Origin: Phycisphaerae bacterium
GTDB taxonomy: Bacteria; Planctomycetota; Phycisphaerae; UBA1845; UTPLA1
Direction of reading: 5' to 3'
Assembly (NCBI GenBank): GCA_030593565.1
Contig: JAUVGW010000009.1
Location: 1-37,030, forward strand
DNA: 37,030 nt
The position numbers were made by a program, and so were the translations under genes. Shown here piece after piece: positions 8,350 to 17,592 of the stretch. Position 1 is the stretch's first letter. Every line of letters starts with the position of its first letter. A model generated the notes under the pieces. That model had not been told where the DNA came from. It ran no database searches and saw only the letters and a list, made by a program, of their open reading frames with translations.

Positions 8350-10649
8350 GGCCCGTCCCTCGGTTGACGCGCCGGCTCCTCGCCGAACAGTTCCTCGATT
8401 TCCCGTTCGAGTCGAGCCCGCGTGTCCTCGTGAATGTCCTCCTGAAGACGAAGGATATCCTGCAATAGCGAAACAGCCTCGTTATAGCCTTCCCATCTAA
8501 CCAAGTTCGACAGGATCGAATACATCATCCTAACGATTCTAGCCTGTGACTGTTCCAAGTCATCAGCCGTCTCAGCAGCGAATCCCCGACCCAACCGCGA
8601 CAGCGCATCCACCGCCGCCTCCATCTCCTTGCCAATCAAACGCCCCATCGGAACGATCACGCCATCGTCCAATCGCCGCCGCGTCTTCGGTCCCGCAAGC
8701 CGATTAACCCGCAATTCGGCAAGGATCCCCTCAAACTGACCACGCACGGTCTTGAGCCGACCGATCTGCTGACGCTGTGTACGCGCCTCCTGGGCATATC
8801 GTGTCGACGCGCCCACGCCCGTCGCCCTGCTGCGAAGGTCAACGATCCGCCGTTGAATCTGCTCCTGCGCCTTGATGATCTGCTCAAACTCCCGGCGCCA
8901 TTCGTGCTCGCGCCGACCCAACTCCGCCAGCAACTCCTCCGGCCGAACAACACGCAACGTATAGGCAACCGTCTGACCGCACGCCCCCCCCCGATCCGGC
9001 AACCCATGATCGCGACCAACGGACGACATCGCCCCCTGACTCGGCCCCTGATTCCCCCGCCGCTCGTCGCCATCGCCATCCGAACTGGCGCCCGCCGGCT
9101 GATAATCCGCCGCCACGACCTGCAGCGTGATCTCGTCCCCGGCATGAACCGACAACGGCGATAGCGGCCAGACCTGTTTCACCGTGTACTTCATCTGACC
9201 GGGCTCGAACCCGGCGAGCGATTCAAACTCGGCGGCAGGCTGCGACGTCACCGCCGCCCCCGCCCCCGGCCCGCGCACAACCCGGTACGCCAGTTCCACA
9301 CTGCGCAATCCCAAGTCGTCCTCGCACTCGACCGCCAGATTCAACGCCGCCCCCGCCGTCACGATCTCGCCCGTTCCCGGCAGCGACAGCCGAACCTTTG
9401 GTGATGGATCGGCAAGCAGACGAAATCCATACGTCACCGGCTGCTTGTCGTCGAACCCGTCCCGGTCGACAAGATCAAGGAAATACATACCGCTCCGTGG
9501 CGGCTCGAACGTAGCCGACACCCGATCACCCGACGCCGTCTGCGTCTCGATCACCCCGCCACGCGCGCAGCGCAGAACAGCCGACGCCACCGGCTTGTTC
9601 AACACCGCCTCGATCCGTACACGCGAACCGCGCAGAATATCCGCACTCGTCTGGCCGCTCGGCAATACAAACGAGGATTGCCCCGTATAGGACGGCGGCT
9701 GAATCTGCACGCTCACCTCCCGAACCGACGGACGATTCACCGCCTCGATACGATACCATTCCGTCGGCTCATCCGCGCCGATCCGCGAAACGAGAAACCG
9801 AACCTTCATCGACTGTCCCAACGGCCCATAGTCCAGGATGAACTCGTCCAGGCCGCGACGGTCCATGCCGCGTCTGGACCTTCCCCCCGACAGCGGCGCG
9901 AACTCCGCAATCAGCCCACGCGGCACCTCGCCGTCGGCCTTCGCCACGACAGTCAGATCATCCCCGATCGGCCACCGCAACCGCCCCCCCGCAAAACCCT
10001 CAACCGTTATCCGCGTCCGCGACGGCCACGGAACATCCGCAAGCAACAGGTCCCGCGCGACGTACGTCCCAACAGTCTCGCCGGCGAACAGCAACATGCC
10101 GATCACCATCGCCAACACGCCCAGCCCCAGAACCTCATGACGTCGCTGACGCCGACGGTGCAAGACGGCCTCGGGGCGCACCGACTTGAACCGCCGCGCC
10201 GATTGATCGATCAGCGCCGCCACCATCGCCGGCGATTCACGCGCGGAATCCACCTGCACAACACCCGTCGCGTACGCCACCGCCGAGACCAACAAATCGT
10301 TCAACACCGGGTTCCGCCGCTCGACAAGCGCCGCAACATCGTTCACGTCTACCCGAACGCGGGCAGCACGCAACACATCCACCCATAACCGATGCCCGAG
10401 CAAACACAGTAGCGCCAACAACAAAACAACCCGCGGCCCGATCCCGAGTACCAGCAACCGGTCAACGCCAAAATGCAGCCCAACGGCCGCAGTCATGACA
10501 ACGGCGAGACGACACGCCCCCTGCACAAGGACATACCGCTTCAGCCGGCCCCCGACCCGCCGCAACGAACCGAGCACTTCGGCTTGGAAATCAACCTCCC
10601 GTCCGTCACGATTCACATCGTCTGACCTCATACAAGCGACCGCCCCCAC
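8346..10649 (-). CDS. large membrane protein of the MoxR/VWA cluster (DUF4175-like)
   Basis: 767 residues from 10649; the ATG at 10631 (MRSDDVNRDG) is another possible start. Two hydrophobic helices lie near residues 45-90 (LVLGIGPRVVLLLALLCLLG) and one near 172-195 (VLGLGVLAMVIGMLLFAG). A long extracytoplasmic region with Ig-like beta segments follows (PSVREVSVQIQPPSYTG; GMYFLDLVDRDGFDD; SVELAYRVV), then C-terminal coiled coil (EWRREFEQIIKAQEQIQRR to the end). This layout matches DUF4175-type proteins that sit beside coiled-coil partners in planctomycete MoxR/BatA clusters; the family name is from memory. It overlaps the coiled-coil gene by four bases. Confidence 0.78.
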   Translation of the reverse strand: MGAVACMRSDDVNRDGREVDFQAEVLGSLRRVGGRLKRYVLVQGACRLAVVMTAAVGLHFGVDRLLVLGIGPRVVLLLALLCLLGHRLWVDVLRAARVRVDVNDVAALVERRNPVLNDLLVSAVAYATGVVQVDSARESPAMVAALIDQSARRFKSVRPEAVLHRRRQRRHEVLGLGVLAMVIGMLLFAGETVGTYVARDLLLADVPWPSRTRITVEGFAGGRLRWPIGDDLTVVAKADGEVPRGLIAEFAPLSGGRSRRGMDRRGLDEFILDYGPLGQSMKVRFLVSRIGADEPTEWYRIEAVNRPSVREVSVQIQPPSYTGQSSFVLPSGQTSADILRGSRVRIEAVLNKPVASAVLRCARGGVIETQTASGDRVSATFEPPRSGMYFLDLVDRDGFDDKQPVTYGFRLLADPSPKVRLSLPGTGEIVTAGAALNLAVECEDDLGLRSVELAYRVVRGPGAGAAVTSQPAAEFESLAGFEPGQMKYTVKQVWPLSPLSVHAGDEITLQVVAADYQPAGASSDGDGDERRGNQGPSQGAMSSVGRDHGLPDRGGACGQTVAYTLRVVRPEELLAELGRREHEWRREFEQIIKAQEQIQRRIVDLRSRATGVGASTRYAQEARTQRQQIGRLKTVRGQFEGILAELRVNRLAGPKTRRRLDDGVIVPMGRLIGKEMEAAVDALSRLGRGFAAETADDLEQSQARIVRMMYSILSNLVRWEGYNEAVSLLQDILRLQEDIHEDTRARLEREIEELFGEEPARQPRDGP

Positions 10650-11029
10650 AACAACAACCGTCCAACCGCAACCCGTTTAGCGAGCCACATGCACTGTGGC
10701 ACCGGCGTCCCGCCGGTGCACTCCCGAGACACGATCCGTTTAGCCGCGACCCGCAGGGGAGCGCGTTGCATCACTGGCGACATCCAATACAACCGACACT
10801 GGCAGAAAACCTTGCCACCCGGCTTGCCGTTTGGCGTCCGCAACCCACACACGTTGTGGCACCGGCGTCCCGCCGGTGTGTCCGCGAGCGACACGTCTCA
10901 CGACTCCAAAGCCCACACAAACAAACAACCCACCATCTCAACGCTCTGACATTTCAACTTTCAGGTTTCGGCTTTCGGCTTTCGATTTTCACATTTCGGC
11001 TTTCGGCTTTCCCATTTCAACTTTCCTCA
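10650..11029. repeat. 380-bp intergenic gap filled by repeats
   Basis: No gene is visible. Left to right: a CACCGGCGTCCCGCCGGTG hairpin (10700-10718); composite repeat B+A (10737-10836); a second copy of the hairpin (10860-10878); and a long heptamer array (10951-11029) of about a dozen CGAAAGC/TGAAATG-type units on the minus strand, beginning directly after the stop of the upstream gene. All units have the same orientation as their copies elsewhere. Confidence 0.85.
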
Positions 11030-13738
11030 CTACAGCAACCGCGCCTTCTTCCGCAATATCCACTCAACCGTCAGCAGCCCGACCAACAACACAAGCACAT
11101 ACCATCGATCCCAAAGCGCCCTCGGCAGTCCCCGAACAGGCGGCGGCATCCGGCTACGCTCGCGAATCATCTCCGCCGCCTTCCCGGCTTCATCCACCTC
11201 GAAATACCGTCCCCCGGTCTGCTCGGCGAGTCGCACAAGCCCCGCACGGTCCATCGCCGTGTCCCGCATCTCCACGTCGGACTGTGCCACGACGATCTCC
11301 TTCGCCGCCCGCACGCCTCCATTCAACGCCGCCCCCCCAGGCAACACCACCGAGAACCGAAACGTCCCCGCGCTCCGCGGCACAAACCGCCCCTCGTAAT
11401 AGCCTTCCCGCCCCGGCATAGGCGCGAGCGCCACCACATCATTCCCACGATCGATCCCTACTCCGCCGTATTCGTCACGCGAAACCGATTCCGCGCCAGG
11501 CCGTTCGCCCACGCAGGACGCTGTCATCTCAAGTTCCGGAACAAGCAACGGCTCGAACCCCTCGTCCAACGCGCGAACCGTCAACACGACGGATTCGCCA
11601 AGCTCGAATTGCTCCTTCGACGTCAGAATCAACGCCCGTGCCCGACCACCAAGTTGCTTACCCTCGACAAGGTACCGTAGCGTCCGTATCCAAAAACGAT
11701 CGAAAGCCTGTTCGTCCCCCGTCCGCCATCGCCACGTCGAGTCAAACCCCAGGTACGCGCTGCGACCCGTACCCACAAACTGTGTCGCCAACAGCACCGC
11801 TCGCCCGAAACTGTTGCCCACACGCGGATTCGAATGTCGCAGCAACACCCGCGCGACAGGCTTCTCCCGCCGCACCGGATAATGCCAATAGACGCCTTCC
11901 AGACCCGCCCAAACCGCGCGGTTATCTAACGGCTGCTCCGCCTGACATACAATCGGATTCGATGCCGCCTCCGGAGGAATCACCGGCGGCCACGCCTTCG
12001 TTTGATAGTGCCCAAGATCGTTCAGCATGATCTCCGCGTCCGGCTCCGCAACAATCGGAAGAACATCGACGAGCGCCTTCGATCGCGGCGACCGGAAAAA
12101 CGAACCCGCGTACTTGTTCCCCGCCGCGTACAGCACACCGCCGCCCTGCCCGGACACAAACTCCGCCACCAACTCGCCCCACCCCGGCTCGAACGTCTCC
12201 GGATCGCAATCGAGCAGAATCACCCCGTCGTACGCAAACAATGCGTCAGGCGTTGCCGGCAGTTCCGTAATGACCGTGTTCCCGTCCCGAACCGCACCAA
12301 AATCCGCTGACTGCAACCACGTGGACAGGTCCACAGTTGAATCCCGCTCGAGCATCCGCGACAGGAATCGGTACTCGTAGCTCGGCGCCCCCGCCACGAC
12401 CAAGACGCGCATCTTGTCGTCCAACACGCGCAGCGCCGGTATGATCTCCCGCTGATTGTCGCTCGTGACGGCCTCGTCTGGCTGCGGTACGATCCTCGCC
12501 GTATACGTAACCGCCCCGGGCTCCGAAACCTCGCGAGTAAACACAATCCGCGCCGAACGACCTCCCCCGCGAATCACCGCCGTCTGATTGGCAACCACCC
12601 GATTCGTCTCCCCCTCGCCCGACCTTCGCTCCAACAGCTCGATCCGCGCCGTCCGATCCTCGATGCCGCTCGCCGCGATCCGGACCACAACGCTGAATGG
12701 ATCGTTCTTGAATACGCTACGCGGGGCCGATGCCTCCACAATGCGCAGATTCACAGGCTCCGACGGATCACCCACACCGACGGCATACAACGGCACGCCC
12801 AGGCGCTTCAGCATCGCCCCCACGACCGCCGGCGATTCCCCCTGATTGAAGCCGCCGTCCGTCAGCAACACCACGCCCGCCACCGGCGCGCCCCCCGCCG
12901 AATCCAACGCGCCGCGCACCGCAACGCCCAGGTCGGTCGCCGGACCGCGCGGCACTATCTCGATGCAATCGGCAACCTCGCCGCCCCGGGAAGAAGACTG
13001 TGGCACCGCCGTCTCGGCGGTGGGACCGCCGGATCCCGCCGAACCTCCGCCATCCTGATCCACCAGCGGCGCCTCCGACGCGCCATCACGACGGCCCCGT
13101 TCCGCCCCGCCCCCCCGTTCGCCGTCGGTCATCTCGATCAATCCCGCAAACGTCAGGCCGTCTCCAAACGTGAACACCTTCACATTGTTCTTCACCGCCA
13201 GCGTCGTCAGCAGACGCCGGCCCGCATCGTTCAAGACTCGTGTCGCCAAGTCCGCACGGACCACGCCCTCAGTCGGTATTTCCCCAATCACGTTCTCCAC
13301 CCGCCGGGCGCCCGCCTCAGTTCGATACCGATCGCCCAACGACATGCTCGCCGATGCATCCGCCAGCACAAGCGTGTACGCGTCTATGCGATGATGAACG
13401 TAATCCACGACCACCGGCTCGAGTCCCACCACCCCCAACAACGCCAGCACAAGACACCGACACACCACAAGCGCCCACCGCAGCGTCCCCCCAACCCGCC
13501 CCCTCCCCTCGCGTCGATAAAGCCACACGACTGCGTACAAACCCACAAGTGCCGCAACGGCCCCAACAAAAAGCGCATTACCGCTCGACCAACGGGCAAA
13601 CTCCACCCGCTGCTCAACATCGATAGTCTCCACTCCTTGTGCCAGCACCGAAAACATCCCGTCAACCCGTCCCATCAACCCGTCCGGCCCCCAACGCATC
13701 ATTTCACAAACGCAACAACAGATGAAAAACCTCACCAC
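11030..13738 (-). CDS. membrane VWA / glutamine-amidotransferase-like protein
   Basis: 902 residues from 13738; the ATGs at 13702 or 13675 are equally possible and I cannot choose by RBS. Two N-terminal TM helices (about 52-72 and 86-108) precede a VWA domain whose metal site reads LADASASMS (DxSxS) with VVLLTDGGFNQG further on. After Ig-like strands comes a Rossmann-like GATase1-type domain (RVLVVAGAPSYEYRFLSRML; DGVILLDCDPETFEPGW; GGGVLYAAGNKY) with no clear catalytic Cys, then a beta-rich part and a C-terminal TM helix (WYVLVLLVGLLTVEWIL) with a basic tail. This is the usual third partner of MoxR-DUF58-BatA clusters. A short hairpin repeat (13004-13022) adds TAETAVPQ in a linker inside the VWA domain. 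Confidence 0.85.
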   Translation of the reverse strand: MVRFFICCCVCEMMRWGPDGLMGRVDGMFSVLAQGVETIDVEQRVEFARWSSGNALFVGAVAALVGLYAVVWLYRREGRGRVGGTLRWALVVCRCLVLALLGVVGLEPVVVDYVHHRIDAYTLVLADASASMSLGDRYRTEAGARRVENVIGEIPTEGVVRADLATRVLNDAGRRLLTTLAVKNNVKVFTFGDGLTFAGLIEMTDGERGGGAERGRRDGASEAPLVDQDGGGSAGSGGPTAETAVPQSSSRGGEVADCIEIVPRGPATDLGVAVRGALDSAGGAPVAGVVLLTDGGFNQGESPAVVGAMLKRLGVPLYAVGVGDPSEPVNLRIVEASAPRSVFKNDPFSVVVRIAASGIEDRTARIELLERRSGEGETNRVVANQTAVIRGGGRSARIVFTREVSEPGAVTYTARIVPQPDEAVTSDNQREIIPALRVLDDKMRVLVVAGAPSYEYRFLSRMLERDSTVDLSTWLQSADFGAVRDGNTVITELPATPDALFAYDGVILLDCDPETFEPGWGELVAEFVSGQGGGVLYAAGNKYAGSFFRSPRSKALVDVLPIVAEPDAEIMLNDLGHYQTKAWPPVIPPEAASNPIVCQAEQPLDNRAVWAGLEGVYWHYPVRREKPVARVLLRHSNPRVGNSFGRAVLLATQFVGTGRSAYLGFDSTWRWRTGDEQAFDRFWIRTLRYLVEGKQLGGRARALILTSKEQFELGESVVLTVRALDEGFEPLLVPELEMTASCVGERPGAESVSRDEYGGVGIDRGNDVVALAPMPGREGYYEGRFVPRSAGTFRFSVVLPGGAALNGGVRAAKEIVVAQSDVEMRDTAMDRAGLVRLAEQTGGRYFEVDEAGKAAEMIRERSRMPPPVRGLPRALWDRWYVLVLLVGLLTVEWILRKKARLL
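13004..13022 (+). repeat. in-frame CACCGCCGTCTCGGCGGTG hairpin
   Basis: An 8-bp stem with a 3-base loop, preceded by CTGTGG exactly as in other copies of this family. The stem differs from the usual CACCGGCG/CGCCGGTG form: GG to GC in the left arm is matched by the complementary change in the right arm. It encodes PTAETAVPQ on the minus strand. Confidence 0.75.
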
Positions 13739-13849
13739 AAGGCTTGCCGTTTGGCGACAACAAAAAACACCAGCATCTCAAAACCTTGACGTCTGGCGCC
13801 CGACTTCTGATTTTCGACTTTCGGCTTTCGATTTTCGGCTTTCGACGTT
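13739..13849. repeat. repeat-filled gap (repeat A plus heptamer array)
   Basis: Repeat A core lies at 13741-13756, just upstream of the VWA gene. The heptamer array occupies 13801-13850; on the minus strand the preceding gene's TGA opens TGAAACGTCGAAAGCCGAAA and continues with CGAAAAT, CGAAAGC and CGAAAGT units. Confidence 0.8.
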
Positions 13850-16126
13850 TCACCCCCGTCGCCCAAACCACCAAGCCATCACCTGCTCGAACATCAGAAC
13901 GGTGATCGCGGCCAGCAACAATGGCCACCACAGTTCATGCCGACCGCTCGACGCCTCGTCTTCGAAGACCGACAGGTCACGCACATACTCGAACGGCACC
14001 CCGATCAAGGCATCTTCCAACTTCACCCTGCCCGCGCCGGCCAGGTTGGATTCCGCCGCGTCCGCGTTCACCGCCGCATACCGAACCACCGCCTCCCCGC
14101 CCGCCCCCGTCAACTCGATGCGATAGACACCCGTCTTCCAAGTCGCACGGATAGGCAGCAAACACGCCCCGTCATCCCCCGTCTCGATCTCGACGAAGTA
14201 TGCCGGCTCAACCGGATAGTCCGGCGTCTCAATCCGGGCGGAATGTGCAGATAAACCCGATTCCACCGAGCAAACCAACGGCATCCCGACCACAGCCGTC
14301 AGCCCCGCGCCGGACCGCCGGGCGGCGTACTGCACCAGTTCCAGCATCAACGGAACATAGCTGAAGCTCCCGGCCCAATCGTTCCATTCCTGATCGCAAC
14401 TCGTCGTCACCAGCACGCACAGGCCCCGCCCATACCGTCGCTCCAATATGGCCGGCGAATGCGCCGCATCGTCGAACCGCGCAAAGACCGCGACATCCTC
14501 CCCGTCGGGCGATGCCGCCGCCCCCTCGACAGCCAACGCCGAATCCGAAAACGCCGACACCTGCACCACCCGAAGCACAGAAGCCAGTTCACCAACAAAA
14601 GCCCGCATCACAGGATGGTCCACATCCCAGTCGCCCAACGCAAACGGCCCCGCCCCGGCCGGCGGACGCACGACATCCCCCACAGGCCGCGGCAACAGTC
14701 CCCGCCCTCCCGCGTACAGATGCGCCCGGTAGTACTCCACATCGACCTGATCCCCCAAAAAAACAATCAACCCGCCACCCTCGCGCACGTACGACTCGAG
14801 ACGACGCAAGCCCCCCGTACCCAGCCGATACACGTTCGCAAGGATGACAGCGTCATATTCCCCCAACTCCAACGCCTCCAGGTCCTCCACCCGCACGACC
14901 ATCAGTTCATTGCCGCTAGACGCCCGCCCCATCGGCCGCAGCGCCGTTTTAAGCAAATACACCTCGTCCAGGTACGGATCGTCACTCACCTCGCCATCCA
15001 CAATCAGCAGCCGAACAGCAGGCACGACGTCCACAGGACACCAGCGCGTATTGTCCAGCGCCAGACCGTCGCCTGCCGCCACCCCGCCCAATAGCTCGAC
15101 CCGCAGCACCTCCGAACCCTCATTCGGAAACGTGATCTCCACCGGCTCGCGAACCGTCTGCCGCGGCCCAATCCGCGGTATCACAATCGGCGGCAACGTG
15201 TGACCGGCCAACGAGACCATCAACTCGACCTGCCGAACAGGGCCCGTCGTATGGTTCGACACACCAACCTCGAACCGGGCCGCCACACCAGCCACAATCT
15301 GCGACTGATCCGCGCGAACCTCCGTCACCGCGACATTCCCCGGCGAACCCACGCCCACATCCAGCAAGACAAGATTCACCGATGCACCGTCCTCCACCAG
15401 CCGCACCAACGGACCAACCGGACCCGACGCCCCCGCTGCCTCCGCGGACACAGTCCAATCCACGCCCTGGAAGTCGCTCGCAATATAAACCGTCACATTC
15501 GTCTGCGCTGGCACGTCCCCCACCATCGCGGCAATCACCGCAAATGCATTCGCCATTCGCGCCGTCGTCTGCGAAGCAGTAGCGGCATCCAACCAACCGC
15601 GAAGCTGATCGAGATGGTGCGACCCCAAATGCGGCGCCGTGAAAACCGGCCGCCGAGGATCGCTCGTCCTTAGCAACGTCACAGGATTGCCCGGCGACGT
15701 CGCGGCAATCGATCGGGCCATCTGTTCCAGCGCGCGCTTCGCGCGATCAAAAACCGCCTCCCCGGCATCGACTCCGGATGGCGGCCGATACGCCATCGAA
15801 TAGGAATCATCCAGAAGGAAGATGCGATCCGTCCGGGCCTCCGCCCCCGCCAGCAAGCCGAGCAGCCCCCCCCGCACAAACGGTCTGGCCATCATGACAG
15901 CGATCAGGAGGACGGCCAAACACCGAAGGAACAGCAGGATCAACTGCTCCAGACGAACGCGACGCCGATTACGCCGGTGAGCCTCCAGCAGGAACGTCAT
16001 GGCCGCCCACCGGACGCGACGGAACCGACGTCTTGACAAAATGTGAATCAGAATAGGGCTCGACACCGCGCCGACGCCCAGCACCAACGCGGGATTCAAC
16101 AGAAAACCGGATAGCCAATCGAACAT
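13850..16126 (-). CDS. BatA-like membrane protein with VWA domain
   Basis: 758 residues from the ATG at 16126 (MFDWLSGFLLNPALVLG). Longer readings begin inside a hairpin repeat and are less likely. The N-terminus is the aerotolerance-regulator/BatA domain: TM1, then HILSRRRFRRVRWAAMTFL, then TM2 (LILLFLRCLAVLLIAVMMA). A VWA domain follows (FLLDDSYSMAYRPP, DxSxS metal site; NVTVYIASDFQG). Next come Ig-like strands, a GATase-like segment (AVILANVYRLGTGGLRRLESYVREGGGLIVFLGDQ), further beta strands and a C-terminal TM helix (LWWPLLLAAITVLMFEQVMAWWFG). In related clusters this protein is membrane-anchored and works with MoxR and DUF58. Its TGA stop opens the heptamer array downstream. Confidence 0.87.
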   Translation of the reverse strand: MFDWLSGFLLNPALVLGVGAVSSPILIHILSRRRFRRVRWAAMTFLLEAHRRNRRRVRLEQLILLFLRCLAVLLIAVMMARPFVRGGLLGLLAGAEARTDRIFLLDDSYSMAYRPPSGVDAGEAVFDRAKRALEQMARSIAATSPGNPVTLLRTSDPRRPVFTAPHLGSHHLDQLRGWLDAATASQTTARMANAFAVIAAMVGDVPAQTNVTVYIASDFQGVDWTVSAEAAGASGPVGPLVRLVEDGASVNLVLLDVGVGSPGNVAVTEVRADQSQIVAGVAARFEVGVSNHTTGPVRQVELMVSLAGHTLPPIVIPRIGPRQTVREPVEITFPNEGSEVLRVELLGGVAAGDGLALDNTRWCPVDVVPAVRLLIVDGEVSDDPYLDEVYLLKTALRPMGRASSGNELMVVRVEDLEALELGEYDAVILANVYRLGTGGLRRLESYVREGGGLIVFLGDQVDVEYYRAHLYAGGRGLLPRPVGDVVRPPAGAGPFALGDWDVDHPVMRAFVGELASVLRVVQVSAFSDSALAVEGAAASPDGEDVAVFARFDDAAHSPAILERRYGRGLCVLVTTSCDQEWNDWAGSFSYVPLMLELVQYAARRSGAGLTAVVGMPLVCSVESGLSAHSARIETPDYPVEPAYFVEIETGDDGACLLPIRATWKTGVYRIELTGAGGEAVVRYAAVNADAAESNLAGAGRVKLEDALIGVPFEYVRDLSVFEDEASSGRHELWWPLLLAAITVLMFEQVMAWWFGRRG

Positions 16127-16136
16127 CAACCCACCA

Positions 16137-16261
16137 AGCCCACGGATATCAATCCGTGGGCCCAACCGCCACCGTCACAAACCATCCCCACATTCCAATC
16201 AAACGCCCCTCCGCCGCCCAAGCCCACGGATATCAATCCGTGGGCTCAACCGCCACCGTCC
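16137..16261 (+). repeat. two direct copies of a CCCACGGAT hairpin unit
   Basis: CCCACGGATATCAATCCGTGGG occurs twice (about 16139 and 16223), each followed by CTCAACCGCCACCGTC or CCCAACCGCCACCGTC. Each copy forms a 9-bp stem with a short loop. The pair fills the gap between the DUF58 and BatA-like genes. Confidence 0.8.
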
Positions 16262-16263
16262 CG

Positions 16264-17340
16264 TCATCGCCGCGCCTTCACCGCCCGCAGCCGCGCCGCC
16301 AAATATCCTCGCAACGCCATATCGAGCGGGTCCATCGTAGAAAGCCCCACGTAGTCGATGCGATCGTTCATACAAGCGCCGCGCAACCCGCCGACAAACG
16401 CCCGAACCGCCGCCAGATAGCTCGTTCGTAACGACTGCGGATCGGCCTGTAACCGAAGCTCCGGCGACTCCAATCCCTCGAACAGCGTATTCTCCTGAAA
16501 CGGAAACTCCCGCTCGTCATGATCCAGCACGTGCATCACGACAACATCGTGGTGCGCATAACGCAGGCGCCCCAATCCGACCACAACCTCATCCGGATCG
16601 CCCAACATATCGGAGACAACGATCACCAGCCCCCGCCGCCCCAGCTTCCCCGCAATCTCCGCAAACACCCCATCCCACGATCGCACCGACGAATCGTCCC
16701 GCATAGCCGCCCGTGGCAAAACTGTGGCACCGGCGTCTCGCCGGTGGTTTTCACGGGGAGCATCGGCGTCTCGCCGGTATTCCCGCTGTTTTCCCTTTTG
16801 CCACGGGCTGATAGGCCCCGTCGCACCGTCTGAACCGGTCGATTCCATACCGAGTTCAAGCTGGCGGATCAGCGACCGCAAATGACTGTGGCTCGACAGG
16901 GCCGGCACCTCCGCGCGAATCCCGTCGTCGAACAGAATCAGCCCGACCGCGTCGCGCTGATGAATAAGCAAATACCCTAACGAAGCGGCAATAGTCGCCG
17001 CATATTGGTACTTCGTCATTCTCCCCGAATCCGTGTCATGTTCCGGATACCGCATCGAGCCGGAACAATCCAACAGAACATACGCCCGCAGATTCGTCTC
17101 CGCCTCGAACTGCTTGACGTAAAAACGATCCGACTTGCCATACACGCGCCAATCCAAATGCCGAATGTCGTCCCCAGGCACATACTCCCGATGCTGTGCG
17201 AACTCCACCGACTGACCATGGTACGGGCTCTCGTGCATCCCCCCCATGAACCCCTCGACCACAAACCGGGCGCGCAGCTCCAGACTCCCGATCTGGGCCA
17301 GTATCTCCGGTCGAAGGTACTGCTTCACATCCAACGCCAT
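16264..17340 (-). CDS. DUF58 (VWA-like) protein
   Basis: 358 residues from the ATG at 17340, eight bases after AGGAG. Family hallmarks are clear: the start MALDVKQYL, SVEFAQHREYVPGDDIRHLDWRVYGKSDRFYVKQFE (the DUF58 core, about residues 45-80) and LLDCSGSMRY, a DxSxS metal site. The C-terminal half keeps the VWA fold (RRGLVIVVSDMLGDPDEV; VVVMHVLDHDE). DUF58 proteins accompany MoxR ATPases, and the MoxR gene is directly upstream. About 35 residues in the middle (about 177-211; QREYRRDADAPRENHRRDAG) come from an in-frame copy of the CAGCCCGTGG element, between the QLELGME helix and SSVRSWDGVF. Confidence 0.92.
   Translation of the reverse strand: MALDVKQYLRPEILAQIGSLELRARFVVEGFMGGMHESPYHGQSVEFAQHREYVPGDDIRHLDWRVYGKSDRFYVKQFEAETNLRAYVLLDCSGSMRYPEHDTDSGRMTKYQYAATIAASLGYLLIHQRDAVGLILFDDGIRAEVPALSSHSHLRSLIRQLELGMESTGSDGATGPISPWQKGKQREYRRDADAPRENHRRDAGATVLPRAAMRDDSSVRSWDGVFAEIAGKLGRRGLVIVVSDMLGDPDEVVVGLGRLRYAHHDVVVMHVLDHDEREFPFQENTLFEGLESPELRLQADPQSLRTSYLAAVRAFVGGLRGACMNDRIDYVGLSTMDPLDMALRGYLAARLRAVKARR
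16708..16810 (+). repeat. CAGCCCGTGG hairpin element inside the DUF58 gene
   Basis: The ends are inverted: GCCCGTGGCAAAA on the left and TTTTGCCACGGGC on the right. Inside are a CACCGGCGTCTCGCCGGTG hairpin and a second GGCGTCTCGCCGG unit linked by GGTTTTCACGGGGAGCAT. About 102 bp, so the host frame is kept. The intergenic copy at 36401-36528 has the same plan. Confidence 0.85.
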
Positions 17341-17592
17341 CCACCGATCTCCTATCCCAAACGCGCCATCAACATTGCCGAACCGACAAACCCGATGCAA
17401 TCACACGTTTAGGTATCGCACAGGAATAAGATGACCAATTGTGCCGTCCGGCTGGCCGGCTGGCTTGCCGTTTGGCGGATCAACCATTCACGTTGTTCTT
17501 TCGCTCGTGCGAGAATCCTTTCTCGCACGCCTTCCGGGCGGAATCCGTTCCGCCGCACAACACGCCCCCCAAAAAAGCCGACGCAACAACCA
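17341..17592. repeat. gap with palindromic repeat A element and two hairpins
   Basis: A copy of the larger palindromic form of repeat A spans 17407-17500: left end TTAGGTATCGCACAGGAATAA, core GGCTTGCCGTTTGGCG at 17462-17477, right arm degraded. It is followed by two perfect hairpins: CGTGCGAGA/TCTCGCACG (17506-17529, 6-nt loop) and GGCGGAA/TTCCGCC (17537-17554, 4-nt loop). No T-run follows on either strand, so they are not obvious terminators. No gene is seen. Confidence 0.75.

Noticed and set aside
10951-11029. Heptamer array considered as a CRISPR or minisatellite
   Set aside because: There are no spacers and the unit is seven bases. It fits a simple tandem repeat tied to gene ends, not a CRISPR.
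16137-16261. Paired CCCACGGAT hairpins considered as attachment sites or terminators
   Set aside because: There is no integrase or mobile cargo between them and no T-run. They look like two copies of a dispersed hairpin unit.
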